A DNA stretch of 64,000 bases, taken from assembly GCA_037179385.1 (NCBI GenBank), contig CM074185.1, positions 13,524,866 through 13,588,865 of the forward strand, given 5' to 3'. Positions 34,085 through 45,400 of this stretch are shown here, piece by piece. The position numbers and the translations under genes are program-made. How positions within the stretch are numbered: the first letter of the stretch is position 1; the number at the start of each line of letters is the position of its first letter. Source of the stretch: Holothuria scabra (Eukaryota > Echinodermata > Holothuroidea > Aspidochirotida > Holothuriidae). The notes below the pieces were generated by a model, which worked only from the letters and a program-made list of their open reading frames with translations, was not told where the DNA came from and did not search any database.

Positions 34085-36461
34085 AGTGGCATAGCCAGGA
34101 TTTTTGAGCAGGGGAGGGGGTATCGATGGTCAAAAAATTTCCTGGGAGGGGGCACAATTACTGAATTTCTCTATAGGATTAATTCATATGACCAATACAT
34201 ATGATAATATAAAAACTTGGCATTTGACAGTAGCCTAGCGCTGAAACCTTGCAATAAACCTTTTCCGTCAGGAAGCCGCAATTTAATACTGATTACTAGC
34301 TTTTTCTGATGCCGTAGACTCTGAAAAGTCGTTGGCTACCAAGATCAATAGAAAATAATTTTTAACTATTACCACTGACGGACTATCGTACGTACGGACC
34401 AGAGTGCATTCTAAAATAGGGCAAAACTATAGTCGTAGGAAGCTGTTCGTTGTGGGGGGGGGGGGGTGGACGTTGTTCTAGTGTGTGACGCCCTGGGGGT
34501 TTAAGTGGAGGGGATGTCCCAACTCTCTTTTGTAAAAATCTTGAGGAAAATGAGGGTGTATGCAATTTGATGCAAAAAATAGTACGAAATATTATTGGAA
34601 AGTTTAAAAATTCTACACGCCGAAGTAACAAATGAGTTTTTATTCTTGGATAGGGGCAGAAGCATACTTTCGCCAGTCCACAGTTTGGCCGGGTCGGGGC
34701 CAAAGCTCCCCTCTGGCCCCAATGGCTTTAGTAAATAAAGAAATTATAAAATGTGTGTTCAATACAGTTTATTATTACACAACGGGTAACTCCTCCACCA
34801 TCCCCTTCTAAGCTAGAGCAATTTATTGATCAATCTTATATTCTTATTCATGAATGTATTCTGCCCTACCAAAAGTATCATTGGTGAACAAAAAAGTTTG
34901 GCTACATCTTACATCTATGTGATGCTTCCTTTGTTAGCCAACATTTTTCGCTAGCCAAAGAAATAGACTGCTTTGTTGGTGAAGACAAAAAGTAAGGAGC
35001 ACCAGGAGATGAAAAAACAGAGTTGTGTACACTTAAAAGGCTCATCTATTCACTTGCTAGACGAGAACTTAAAAACTCAAAAAACAAACAAAACAGTGAA
35101 ATGATTTTCGCTGCCCTTTTAACGAACTGCATATGAAAAGTTTCAAAATTGAATTCATGAAGCTTAAAGTCAGGAAAGAAGATAAAAATATGTAACTAAA
35201 CACACAAACGGTGCATATGATGAATATCTACATTTATGAACAGAATGAAAATGTAATTGGGCAACAAACTAATGTTTGTATGCGCTATTCGGAAAGGAAG
35301 TATATATGCTTTATTATTAGACAAGCAAAAAAAAAAACCGGTTGATAATGCTGCATGAGTGAATGTATCGACTGTGTTATGATCTGACACGTAGTCAAAT
35401 TGGCGCGACCATGAAGACAGCTACGCCATCGGTGCGTAACGTCGGTTTAGGAGGTAACTAATTAGGTATCGACAAAGGGACGGTGTGCTTCGTGTGACCC
35501 GTTCCCATTGGCGTACCCTCAGATGTTCGAGAATGGGGGATGAACTTTGTTTTAGAGAAGCGTCATGGCAGGCCGGTAGCCATGCGGGGGAACGGGGCCG
35601 TGACCTCACCCGTGCGGGCCGCTGTGCCCATGTGGCGGAGGCTCCATATAGTCAGAGGGGGGCAGTCCCCCCTTGACGGATTCAAATTGCCCGTCAGCGC
35701 CCTTTTTACTCTTTTAACCGTATTGAGACATATGTATCTACCAACATAAAAGCGCCCCTTCATCCTATTTCTCGCCCCCTCTGACCAAATATTTTGCCCC
35801 ACAAACTTTGAAGCGCCCCTTTCAGGCAAGTCTTGCTCCCTCTGACTGAATTCCCTTCCTCCGCCACTGGCTGTACCCCCCACCACCCACCCATGCGGAA
35901 AATCAATAAAAAAAATAAAAAAATTACATCATGTAAATTGTGAACCCAGTAATAATGCATATTTTGTCTCTTTCGGAACGCGCGCTTTAGTTCATTTTCA
36001 GTAAACTGTAAAACACCCATTTAAGATTTATTGGAGTAGGGCTATAACGGTGAAAGCTATTGTTCTTCTGTGTGTGACTAATTCTTAAGAAACACAATAC
36101 TGAATCGATAAGAAGTAATTCTGTTCTCTCTTGTTACTGTTTGGAAGATTCTTTACTCAGGCTCAACACCAAAATAAAGAAAAAAAAACTGTTCCTAAGC
36201 GTTTCAATGCTGAGTCCATGCAGGGTAGTGGGAATGATTTAACCCCTCGACCAGTTACCCAGTGTCTCTGTTTTGCTCTTAATGACAGAGACTCATCACC
36301 CAAGTACATTTTGGTTGATAGAAAGCCAAATTCTCATTTGCTGAATGATCTTCAATTGACATCAAAATCAAAAGGTGCAGAGTAGTTCAAAACTATACAT
36401 ACACAGAAATTGTTTTGGTTACATATTAAGGCATTGTTTGCCCCTGCTAGACATGTCAGAG
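34085..36461. other. Interior of the foldback element, no gene recognised
   Basis: Opens with CAGTGGCATAGCCAGGATTT at 34085, a hAT-like left end whose partner I could not find. It includes a G tract at 34454-34468, a GC-rich patch at 35540-35680 with GGGGGGCAGTCCCCCC, and AT-rich DNA. Open frames of 60-110 codons occur on both strands in G/C tracts and look spurious. Confidence 0.35.
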
Positions 36462-36848
36462 TCAGGCCCGTAGCCGGGGGGGGGGGGATCGGAGCATTCG
36501 AACGATCAACCCCAACTTGAGGGAGGTCTATTTTCCAGCACTGTGTTTGGAGGGTCAGCTATGAAATATTTTTTATCTTGACATATTGAGGACGAATTTA
36601 CGTTCACTTCTGATAAAGTGGTGTACTGTGTGGAATTCCTGGGAAAAAGGACTTCTGTTGTGCTCAAAAGTCCTCTAAAATGCTCCAGATTGCAGGAGAT
36701 CTGCCGATTTCAAACTTTTCCGGGGAAGCATCCCGGACCCCTAGCAACTGAATGCTTACGGCACGCGCCAGTCGCCTCCGTATTTGGAAAAAGGTCCACA
36801 TCTTGGAAAAAAGACCCACCCCTCCACATGGGCTGGCTACGGGCCTGA
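36462..36848. mobile_element. 387 bp inverted-repeat element with G tract
   Basis: TCAGGCCCGTAGCC at 36462-36475 and its exact reverse complement GGCTACGGGCCTGA at 36835-36848. A G tract follows the left end. No convincing target duplication is seen. Confidence 0.6.
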
Positions 36849-37250
36849 GAATAATGAAGTAGGGGTTTTCGGTGGTTGGGCTATAGGAGTAACTTTGTTG
36901 AGAAAATTGAAACTGTCTGGAATGAGGAGTTGATGGTCTTCCACAAAACCAAATGTCCTATTTCTCAATATTAAAGAACAAAAGATTTCCAAATGTTGTT
37001 CAACGAAACCACGAATTTTCCGGCGCTCGTCGAAACTTTTGTTCGGCATCCTTTCGGCAAAACTTCGCTTCTGGCAGTGATTTGGGTTGTTGTATCCATT
37101 AATGGGAGCTACCGTAGTTGTTCCTCTCCGGCATATCCGTTCACAACCCCTTGCTGAGTCCCCTTGCATTTTTTACCATTACAAATAAATTTTCTTCAAA
37201 ATGTCGGCACTCGTCGCAAGCAATTCTTACAATCAAAGTTGTCCCACCTA

Positions 37251-37558
37251 GGTCTTCGGTCTTCGTTTTATTGCTAGTTGGGTCTTCGTTTTATAGGTCT
37301 TCGTTTTATAGCTAGTAGGGTCTTCGTTTTATAGGTCTTCGTTTTATAGCTAGTTGGGTTTTCGTTTTATAGGTCTTCGTTTTATAGCTAGTCGGGTATT
37401 CGTTTTATAGGTCTTCGTTTTATAACTAGTTGGGTCTTCGTTTTATAGGTCTTCGTTTTATAGCTAGTTGGGTCTTCGTTTAATAGGTCTTCGTTTTATA
37501 GCTAGTTGGGTCTTCGTTTTATAGGTCTTAGGTCTTAGGTCTTTGTTTTATAGACACC
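37251..37558 (-). repeat. Right minisatellite arm of the foldback element
   Basis: Inverted array of the left-arm units (GGTCTTCGTTTTATA plus GCTAGTTGGG spacer), about seven to eight modules, with occasional variants such as GGTTTTCG and GGTATTCG. It is longer than the left arm. Confidence 0.9.
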
Positions 37559-37999
37559 CCCTGTAGCTGCATCACTGTTGTTTATTCATTACATTACGTT
37601 AGTACTGATTCCCATATCCTACTGTGTAGCTGTTATATGGCATTTGATTATTCTTTGAAGTGAAGTTCACGTGGTGAACTCCATCACACATCTGCCTGTT
37701 TTATTTTTTACTTTATTTATTTGCTTTTTGCAAGACCTACAAACCCTTCTCTCAGAGCCTCCACATGACGTCACCATTTTATCCTGCCCCCTTAGATGGA
37801 ATCCTGACTACGTTCTTATATCTACAGCTATACACGAGACTCATACTTTGTAAACCTTCTCATGATTAAGTGTGCAGTATGCATAACCAATCCCATGTTC
37901 CATATATAGCCTCTATGTGAAACAACTATGTGAGGCTCGCTTAAAATTTCAGGAACACCATTGGGAGTACGGGTATTCATGTGACACTTTATCTTTACC
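37559..37999. other. Right flank of the foldback element
   Basis: TGTAGCTGCATCACTGTTGT onward aligns with 50921-51040. The remainder is unremarkable and contains no gene. Confidence 0.4.
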
Positions 38000-38361
38000 A
38001 CGGATTTCCTATACATGGACAGAGCATACCGCACGGTACAATGTCGCTACCGTGCATGTGAGAAAAAGCGCACCAATATGGCCGTCTGCTTTGCTTCTGT
38101 GTTAAAGCTTGGACAGGTTTTGCAAGAAAGTTGAATTTTATTTAAAATATGGCAATGTAAGGTCAAAATCACTTCATATATTGCACGAATATGATATTAT
38201 TGCCCATTAAAGTTAAACTTTTGTTTAAAATGTCACAGAGTCGTCGTTAATTAAGACGATTTATACCTTCACGGCGGCCATCTTGGTGCGCCTTTCTTGT
38301 CCTAGACGGTGGCGACCACCTTCGGATAGGACGTATGCTTTGTCCATGTATATAAGTCCGT
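38000..38361. mobile_element. Inverted-repeat MITE (ATACATGGACA family), copy 1
   Basis: Left CACGGATTTCCTATACATGG ACA; right TGTCCATGTATATAAGTCCG. Subterminal GAGAAAAAGCGCACC and its partner GGTGCGCCTTTCTTG also pair, as do CGCTACCGT and GGTGGCGACC loosely. Confidence 0.6.
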
Positions 38362-38654
38362 AATCTATACACACAATCTTTTCTCCAATGAAGCTCATAA
38401 GGGTTTTACCATGGAACTCGATATTCCGTAATAACTCCATGCTTTACCGAGCTTGTAACACAAGGGCCTCTCCATGATATTTTGATATGAGGGGCAAAGC
38501 ATGAGTTGAGTGTTCCTTTAATATTTTTCTTTTTCCATTCTTTTCCTTTCCTTTTCACATGTTCTTTCGAATACAGGAGGCGCTCTCCATCTGCCCCCCC
38601 CCCCCCCATCTGACACCGTCCCTGCTCTACCAGATGTCCTTGTAAGTGGTAAGT

Positions 38655-39651
38655 CACGGACTTCCTATACATGGACAGAGCATACTGCTCGATAGATTGT
38701 CGCTACTGTACATTGTCGCTACCGTACGTGTGAGAAAAAGCGCACCAAGATGGTCGTCTGCTATGGTTTTGTGTTTGAAAGTTTTGACTAGCTCAAGTAT
38801 AGTTTGAATCAACAGATTTTGCAAGAAACTTAAAGGGGAAGCTTAAGGAAAAATTTAATTTTCATAAGTGAAAGGGGAATAAAATCTACACAGTGTGGTG
38901 AAAGTTCCATTCAAATCGGACATGTATTTCTTGAGATATCAGAAAAAGAAGTCAGTAGATTTGTGTTCAAAAGTGAGTTTGAGGGCAGCAGAGCTTATAT
39001 CATTTCCTCACATTGACAAGGAATGCTTTGTTTCCCTTTGTTTTATCAGACTGTTGTGTTGACCTTGAAGTTAATAGGAGTATGACCTCCCTGTGGTGGA
39101 TGCAAAGTTTGTAAATTCTAATGCTACTTATGCAATCACATTTTAATAATATGGGATTGTTGAGGAGAAAATCCAGCATAAAGTTTTAAGAAAAACAAAA
39201 GACTGCCCATTAATGTGGGGATATGATGTCATATGTGCTTGCTACAAGTTCACATTTTGTTGAAAATGTGAACACTTTACGTGCTTATATCTCGGGAACC
39301 ACACATCGGATTTCAATGCAAATTTCACCAAAATGCCCAGAATAAGTACTCCTTTAACATACCAAATCCTGTAGTGACCTTAAACCCTTCTTTTAAAATA
39401 TTTTCGAAATAATGCAAGGTAAGGTCAAAATCACCAAACTTATTTTAGGAATAATGTTGTTTCCCATTCAAGTTTAACTTTAAAGGTTAAAATTATTACG
39501 GAGTCGTCAAATCACACAAATTATAGCTTCACGGCGGCAATCTTGGAGTGCTTTTTTTGCACCAGTCGGTGGCTACAATCAACGCGCACGACGTATGCCT
39601 TACATGCTATGTTCAGGGAGTTGCTTTGTTCATGTATATAGGGAAGTCCTT
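38655..39651. mobile_element. Inverted-repeat MITE (ATACATGGACA family), copy 2, ~1 kb
   Basis: Left CACGGACTTCCTATACATGG; right CATGTATATAGGGAAGTCC. Subterminal GAAAAAGCGCACCAAGATGG pairs with GGCAATCTTGGAGTGCTTTT. The interior is longer than in copy 1. Its right end abuts the relic lectin exon at about 39662 and probably truncated it. Confidence 0.6.
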
Positions 39652-39661
39652 GGGATGAGTA

Positions 39662-40050
39662 TAAATGTAGGGCAACAGACCCGAAATCCAAAGACCGATC
39701 TGCGACTACGACAAGAGGTACGAAAAGTGTCTGTGTTCGGTCATTTCTCTAATTACGGTACGTGCTTGAAAATCTTAACGGCTCCTATCAAGCCAAAGTT
39801 GTAAGAAAATAAGTTATGGATATGTTGCACTCAGCGAAGCCAAGATCTTATGAATTTATGAACCCAACTCATAAGAAAATTTTTATGACCTATATCGGTT
39901 TCTATCGTATTAGTTTCTCATTTCCATCCAACCCTCCTCCTTGTCTTGCATTACATCATCTTCAAACGAGATATGAAAGTTGATTCCTGTTTTTGTTTTT
40001 TGAGGGAACGTCATATTGTCGATTTATCGTTTTGGACTCATAAAGTTTAC
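39662..40050 (-). pseudogene. Relic C-type lectin exon 1 and 5' flank
   Basis: 39690-39745 aligns with the signal-peptide part of CTL-C exon 1: TGCGACTACGACAAGAGGTA CGAAAAG against TGCAACTACTACAAGAGATA CGAAAAG; on the minus strand it still reads LFVPLVVVA. 39840-40010 aligns with the CTL-C 5' flank at 48735-48895 (GCCAAGATCT, TTTATGACCT, CTTGTCTTGCATTACATCAT, CTTCAAACGAG). The start codon and the CPTYW part are missing. It is a dead copy of a minus-strand lectin promoter and first exon. Confidence 0.65.
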
Positions 40051-42186
40051 TTATGAAGCAATTCTCTGGCAAAGAGTCGATCGGCGATACCAAACCTGAA
40101 ACTGCTTCCCCAAAAAGCTATACGTCCACTGAAGGACCACACTTGACCAATCTCACATGCCCTCGGACCATTTACGTCATTGGTCTGTCATGTATGACTA
40201 AATTCTAGACTGGATGAGAGGAACAGATACAACACACGACCTTATCCAAAAGGCCGAGAAACCCATGAAATTTTCTTTTTCTTAAGTCCTCCCGACCCTC
40301 TGGCAAAGGGCCGTTCGGTGAAACCAAGCTTTAAACTGTTTCCCAAAGAAGCTGTTACGTCCACTGAAGGACAACATTCGTGAAGTTTTCTTGCCGATAC
40401 TCAAGTCTAGGTCAACAAAAATCCCTCTTTGCCATAGCCAGGAAATTGTAAAGGAGAGGCCCTAACCTGTAGTCAGGCTATCTGTTGCCAGCATTAAAGT
40501 GCAGCTTCACATGCACAACAAAAAATTGGTATAAATGCCTCCAAGATTGATGGCATTGGAAATGGCACTTCCCGGGCCCATTTATCGTATAACAATAGGG
40601 AAATATTGGCCATAGCGTAAAAACAATAGTATCACAGGTGAAATTTTGGACAACGGTATCCCACAGCTGTTTAATTTCTTACATTTTTCGTTACGTAATA
40701 CCTTAGGTGCCTGGAGAGAGTTGCAGGGTGTGTCGGGTAGTTGCCGAACATCTCGCAACGAGGAAACACGCATCCCGCTGAGGGAACTTGATTTCCGAGG
40801 TTTTAGCTTAAACGTTGGAGGATTTTGGAGACGGGCGGATTTTGCACTGGTCGCTGAGGACTCAGGGGCTCACGCCGAGCCAATTTCAAACGTTAAATCC
40901 AGAAAGTATTCCTGTAGTATTTTCCCTCACCGGGATAGCGCCGTGACTTTTCCATCGGGTACCTGTAAGTATTTCATTATTACTTTATACTAAGAAGCCC
41001 CAGTTAGACCGTGAAAGTTCGAGGATTTATATAAAATTTGATGTTGTAAACTAGTGCTTAGTGGCCCGTTCCTAAACAATGTCATTTTATGGATTTTCAG
41101 GGCCAGACGTGCCGTTTCTAAATTTGGGTTGCCTGCCAACGTTTTAGTCGGACGAGGCTGGCTATTTGTCTTTCACCTTACTACGGAGGGGTTTGAACGA
41201 TCACCGACTACGTACTGCTAGTTTGTATATATGTATATTTGTTATAAAATCGTCGCAAGACCCCGACGAAAAAGAAGATTAAAAAGCTTAAAACAGAGAA
41301 ACCCGTCTTTCAGTGTTTTGTTTCCGAAACGGCAGCTACCGGTATCTATCCTCTAAGGTTCTTTAAAACAACCCGTGACAAGTAGTATCCTAATTGACGA
41401 AAAATGATCTCAAGGGGGGTGTTGTCACTTACGCTAACTAGCAAACCAACCGTTGATTAATAAAAAGGTTAGAAATTTTGTATAATATTTCCAGCAAGGT
41501 CTCTAGGTCAAATGCACCTGTCCTGTCTGTACGCTGCTTACACATGCGTAAACATATAGAAGCCTACGAAGCGAACGTTTAGTAATACTTCAGTGAATTC
41601 ACAACTGTCACAAGGACTACAGTTACAGTTCTCAATAAATGTATTAATCTCCAAGCATTTATTCCAATTAGCTACAAGAAGCCTTAATTTCAAATTCTGA
41701 TTCAGATTCATTTCGCTAGAACAGTAGAAAGTTTTAGCAAAAAATATCCGACAAATGGACTTTTGCCGAGTGCCAAACCATGCCTGTCGTAAGAGTTGTT
41801 ATTTAGTGATGAAGTTTGTCTCCAACACGGTGCTTCACTGTAACACACCAAACCCTTTTACTGTTTTAACAGAAATGTAGTAGTCTCTCTGTTTTCGACA
41901 AATCAAGTCACATGCACTCGATTTTAAGTCATCAACTCGAGCCTCCACGTTATTTTAATAGGGTAAAATTGCCCAAGTCGGGTAAACAGGTTAGACTTGC
42001 TTTTAAACTGTGTCGATCTGAAGATATCTGAACAGGAAGCTCACAGATAAATGCTGGATTAAGTGGTCAACTAGGAACGGCTAAAACTCGGTATACTTTT
42101 CTATCGTTATGTTTTTTAAGTTCAATTTTATCCTTCACCAATCTTTAAAAATCTAAGTCCGTTTACTTATGCATTTCGCCATCTCC
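40051..42186. other. Gene-free stretch downstream of CTL-C
   Basis: Holds two inverse copies of the CCGACCCTCTGGCAAAGGGC end known from 14486 (near 40062 and 40285) and a piece of the satellite core near 40560. A 115-codon open frame on + at 40646-40993, followed by a GTAAGT-like site, has no domain I recognise. Confidence 0.35.
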
Positions 42187-42420
42187 TTAAAATCGTGGCA
42201 ATTTGCAAATGTACTGATATGTGTTGGTCACGGTTGCGTCATGCCAAAGTCCATAGTTACGATGATTTGGATGCATCATGACGGCCCCTTGTTGGCTACT
42301 ACCGCCACCTGGCTCACCGGTAGCCCAGTTGGTAAAATCCACCCGAGTACCGTCTGTCCAGACGAAAGTTCCTTCTTCCGCTTGATCGTTCAGACCAATC
42401 CAAACATGCCGGCTATCTGC
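42187..42420 (-). CDS. CTL-C exon 3
   Basis: 77 codons plus TAA, with acceptor ACGACAG. It encodes WIGLNDQAEEG, FVWTDGTRVDFTNW, GEPGGG, MMHPNH, GLWHDATV and YICKLPRF. It is hidden in a single-frame view because the exon has no ATG at its start. Confidence 0.85.
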   Translation of the reverse strand, partial: ADSRHVWIGLNDQAEEGTFVWTDGTRVDFTNWATGEPGGGSSQQGAVMMHPNHRNYGLWHDATVTNTYQYICKLPRF

Positions 42421-45400
42421 CTGTCGTTTTATAAATAAAAGAATGGACTTTTGAATAAATTCAAACCTGGCATTTTATACAATTTTATGGATTGTCAGAC
42501 CGTCGTGTGAATATATAGGTAAGGTAGGGAAGTGTGGCAAATAGGCTTGTAAAGACGAAATATTTTTTAAAAGTGGCCAAATGAGTAAACATTATTCAGT
42601 CAATTACAAACTACGCAAAAAGTTCAAGGGCGGAGTGGTTCCCTTCCTACCACCTCAATTTGGCTAATGACATGTGAACTGAGGTAGAGAAGTTGCAGCA
42701 GAACATGCTCACAGATCAATCTACGCGTTGTTGAAATCTGAATGCGAACCATGGGCAACATTCCTTGGACAGTTGGGGACACATGGACACAATACTAAAA
42801 ATACATCCATTTACTTCAGAGTTTTAAACAGTAAAGTTTTAACTGAAGTGACCATGCTGCTCCTCCTACTCACACGCTCACTCACGCACTCAAACACACA
42901 CACACACACACACATGCACACACATTTTAATAGAGGCTGACGCTACTTTTATGAACAGTTAAAAGAGATCACAACCAAACGTGAATGAAAAATTCCACAC
43001 TTGTAAGCATTCAAGTGCACGCTTTCACGGACATTAGCAGAAAAAGCAACAACGGGGGAAAAAGTTTGGTTTGATCCAAATACTGGGAAATTTTTTTCTC
43101 CAGAAAAGAGCTTAAGTTACTTGTTAAAAATTGGCGCATTTTTCGGGGGTGCAGCCAGAAATTTGCAAGGAAGAAACTTGTGGGTACATGACTAAATTAA
43201 GCGCATCATAATTTGGCGCAAAGCGTCGAGTAAACTTTAGCAAAAACAATTTCCAGATCGCTGAAAATGTGCTTTCGTTTGCTTTGTGAATTGCATCTAA
43301 TCATTTCCTATTCTGAAATCCTATGTTTTGGAAACTTTCTAGCGATATTTTCTAAGATATATTGATGAGTTGATGTTTTTTTTCCTTCAAGTGTGTCATT
43401 TTTCAAAGTCATGATCGTCAGATTTGTCGGCCAGTTGTGGAGTCCATCTTCTCAGTTCTTCGTCTAACTGTACCATAACCGAGAGAAATTACTATATTAA
43501 ATTAAAAATCTGAAATTAATCTGCTTATTGTAGAAATTGGAGCTGTTTGCAACCATATGGAATATTCGTAGTCGATTATCACAGTGTTGAAATTAGGGCT
43601 GATGTACCCAAGCAAGTTCTCGTTATTAATGTATATAAAGGAACAGACGAATCCGAACGATCAAGTAATGAACTGATTTATTCGGTTATAGCATTTGCTA
43701 AAATGTAGCATGGATTGTTATACACTAAAATACCTATTGAATCGCCTTATGTCACTGGGTATGAGGGCTTAGAAGTTCATGTAGACAATATAATTTGGAT
43801 GATTCAAGGCTCCCCCCATTAGTGGCCGACTTCACTATAGCTGTTCGGAATTGTCCATACAAAATCACAAATACAAAATCTATGCCTTTAATATCTAAAC
43901 AGCTTCACGACGAAATGCACATGGGTTTACCAAAAGGTAGGCTATGTACATTAACTTCCATTGCGCCTGTACATTATCTATAGGCTAGGGGTCGTGCACC
44001 GACGTCACTGCGTTGCGCATCTCCGTTTTGTCCTCCAGTCGTTAAATGAAAAACAATTACCACTATTGATGTTATGCACACTTATCGGTAACTCATGCAC
44101 TGCGCATGATCAATGACGTTCATTTTACCAAACTGAAGCAAGCACATCTTCATATCCTCACATAAATGAACAGTCTGCTGTTTTTCTTTAACCCTTTACC
44201 GTTGTGTTCCGATCGGGGCATATTTGCGCGCCTCGGGAGTGGGCGGAAAAGCAGACGTAGCCCGCCCCGCCTCGGCTTCCGTAGGCCATTGACCCCGTGA
44301 CCTTAAACTATTGTCTCTCTCGTTGTTGTGGCCGAATTTTTGAGTAGCTACTCGCAGTTTCGAGCTCCGCGTGAAACAGTAAAGATGTGTGACAGCCGAG
44401 CTCTCCGCATGGGTCCAAAAGGACCCAAACAACGGTAAAGGGTTAAACTTTACCACCGATTTTATCCTCAATAATCCCGTGCGACCAAAATTGTATAGGT
44501 GGCTCGAGAGCTTAACAAACTTTTCATTCCCCATGGGTAGGTAAACCCTTGGGGTTTGGGGTTGAAGAATTTACCCACGGTATTTCCCGCCTGTCGTGAG
44601 AGACGTCTGGGTAAGGCTTGAGCGTATTTGCACCGTATTTGAAACCAGGTTTGGACTTGACCCTTTCTTGAGACTTTACCTTTTCATCTAGCTGACACTA
44701 TAACATATTAGTGTTGGTGTGTCGTTAAATCCCATCTAACTACCTCCGGAAAGGCCATTCGTATAAACTTCAAATGTCAACAGACTGAAAAGAAAAAACC
44801 TTCCTTGCCAATTTCAAGAAGTGGTTTAGCCTCAGTTTCTATCAAGATTAGTCATACAAAGTTGGTCTCCACCAAGTACCCAACTTGATTTCCTAGATGA
44901 CAGATGGCGCTACGAAGTGAGGGCAGTATCTCAGGAGATCAAGACCGCACTTGGCCTCAAGACCCCCAGAATAGATGAATGTAAAAGGGATAGGGCAAAG
45001 AAGAAATAGATTACTCGTTTTTCACACAATTTTAGAGAATGATAATATATACGGCAATATAGGCCCTACCTCGGAGTCCTCAGTATATGACTTGAAGAGC
45101 GCCGCCAAATAATCATTCTCTTCTTGAGAATGAATGGAAACCAGGTAAGCAAACTTAGAACCACTTCCATGTTGGCGACAGTTGTAGCGAGCGTCTGCCA
45201 GGGTAACACGTTGTCCGAAGAACCTGAAAAAACAAAATGTCATATTTATACACTCTATAAAGCACCCCGGTAAATTTTCACCAAGTTTCGTGTTAGTATT
45301 CCAGCTACACAATCTAAATAAATTTAGCCAGGAATTCTTCAAGTTATTCAGGTAAACAATAAACTGGTGAATTTAACTAAATACCTAGTGACTATCTAAG

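Larger units (their letters stand above)
32651..37558. mobile_element. 4.9 kb foldback element with minisatellite inverted repeats
   Basis: Left end GGTGTCTATAAAACAAAGAC, right end its reverse complement GTCTTTGTTTTATAGACACC. Both ends consist of tandem TATAAAACGAAGACC units (32651-32853 and, inverted, 37251-37558). An 11-12 bp direct repeat CCCCTGTAGCTG flanks the element (32639-32650 and ending at 37569). The paralogous locus at 50.69-51.04 kb has both flanks joined without the element. No transposase frame lies inside; the 4.4 kb interior carries nested insertions. The architecture matches foldback/TU-type elements. Confidence 0.85.
42421..45069 (-). other. CTL-C intron 2
   Basis: 2.65 kb, containing a CA microsatellite (about 42890-42922), the TTAA MITE at 44188-44446 and a SINE-like copy at 44527-44750. 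No further exon was seen. Confidence 0.5.

Noticed and set aside
36150..36385. Possible lectin exon 2 start (RFFTQAQ) on +
   Set aside because: Only a few residues resemble the family; no YNC or SIHS motif follows and no intron signals fit.
40646..40993. 115-codon open frame on + followed by a GTAAGT-like site
   Set aside because: No domain recognised, no partner exon seen, codon make-up unremarkable, and part of the region resembles repeat DNA; a search against echinoderm transcripts would decide.
42880..42925. CA microsatellite
   Set aside because: Ordinary simple repeat in an intron; not worth a separate finding.
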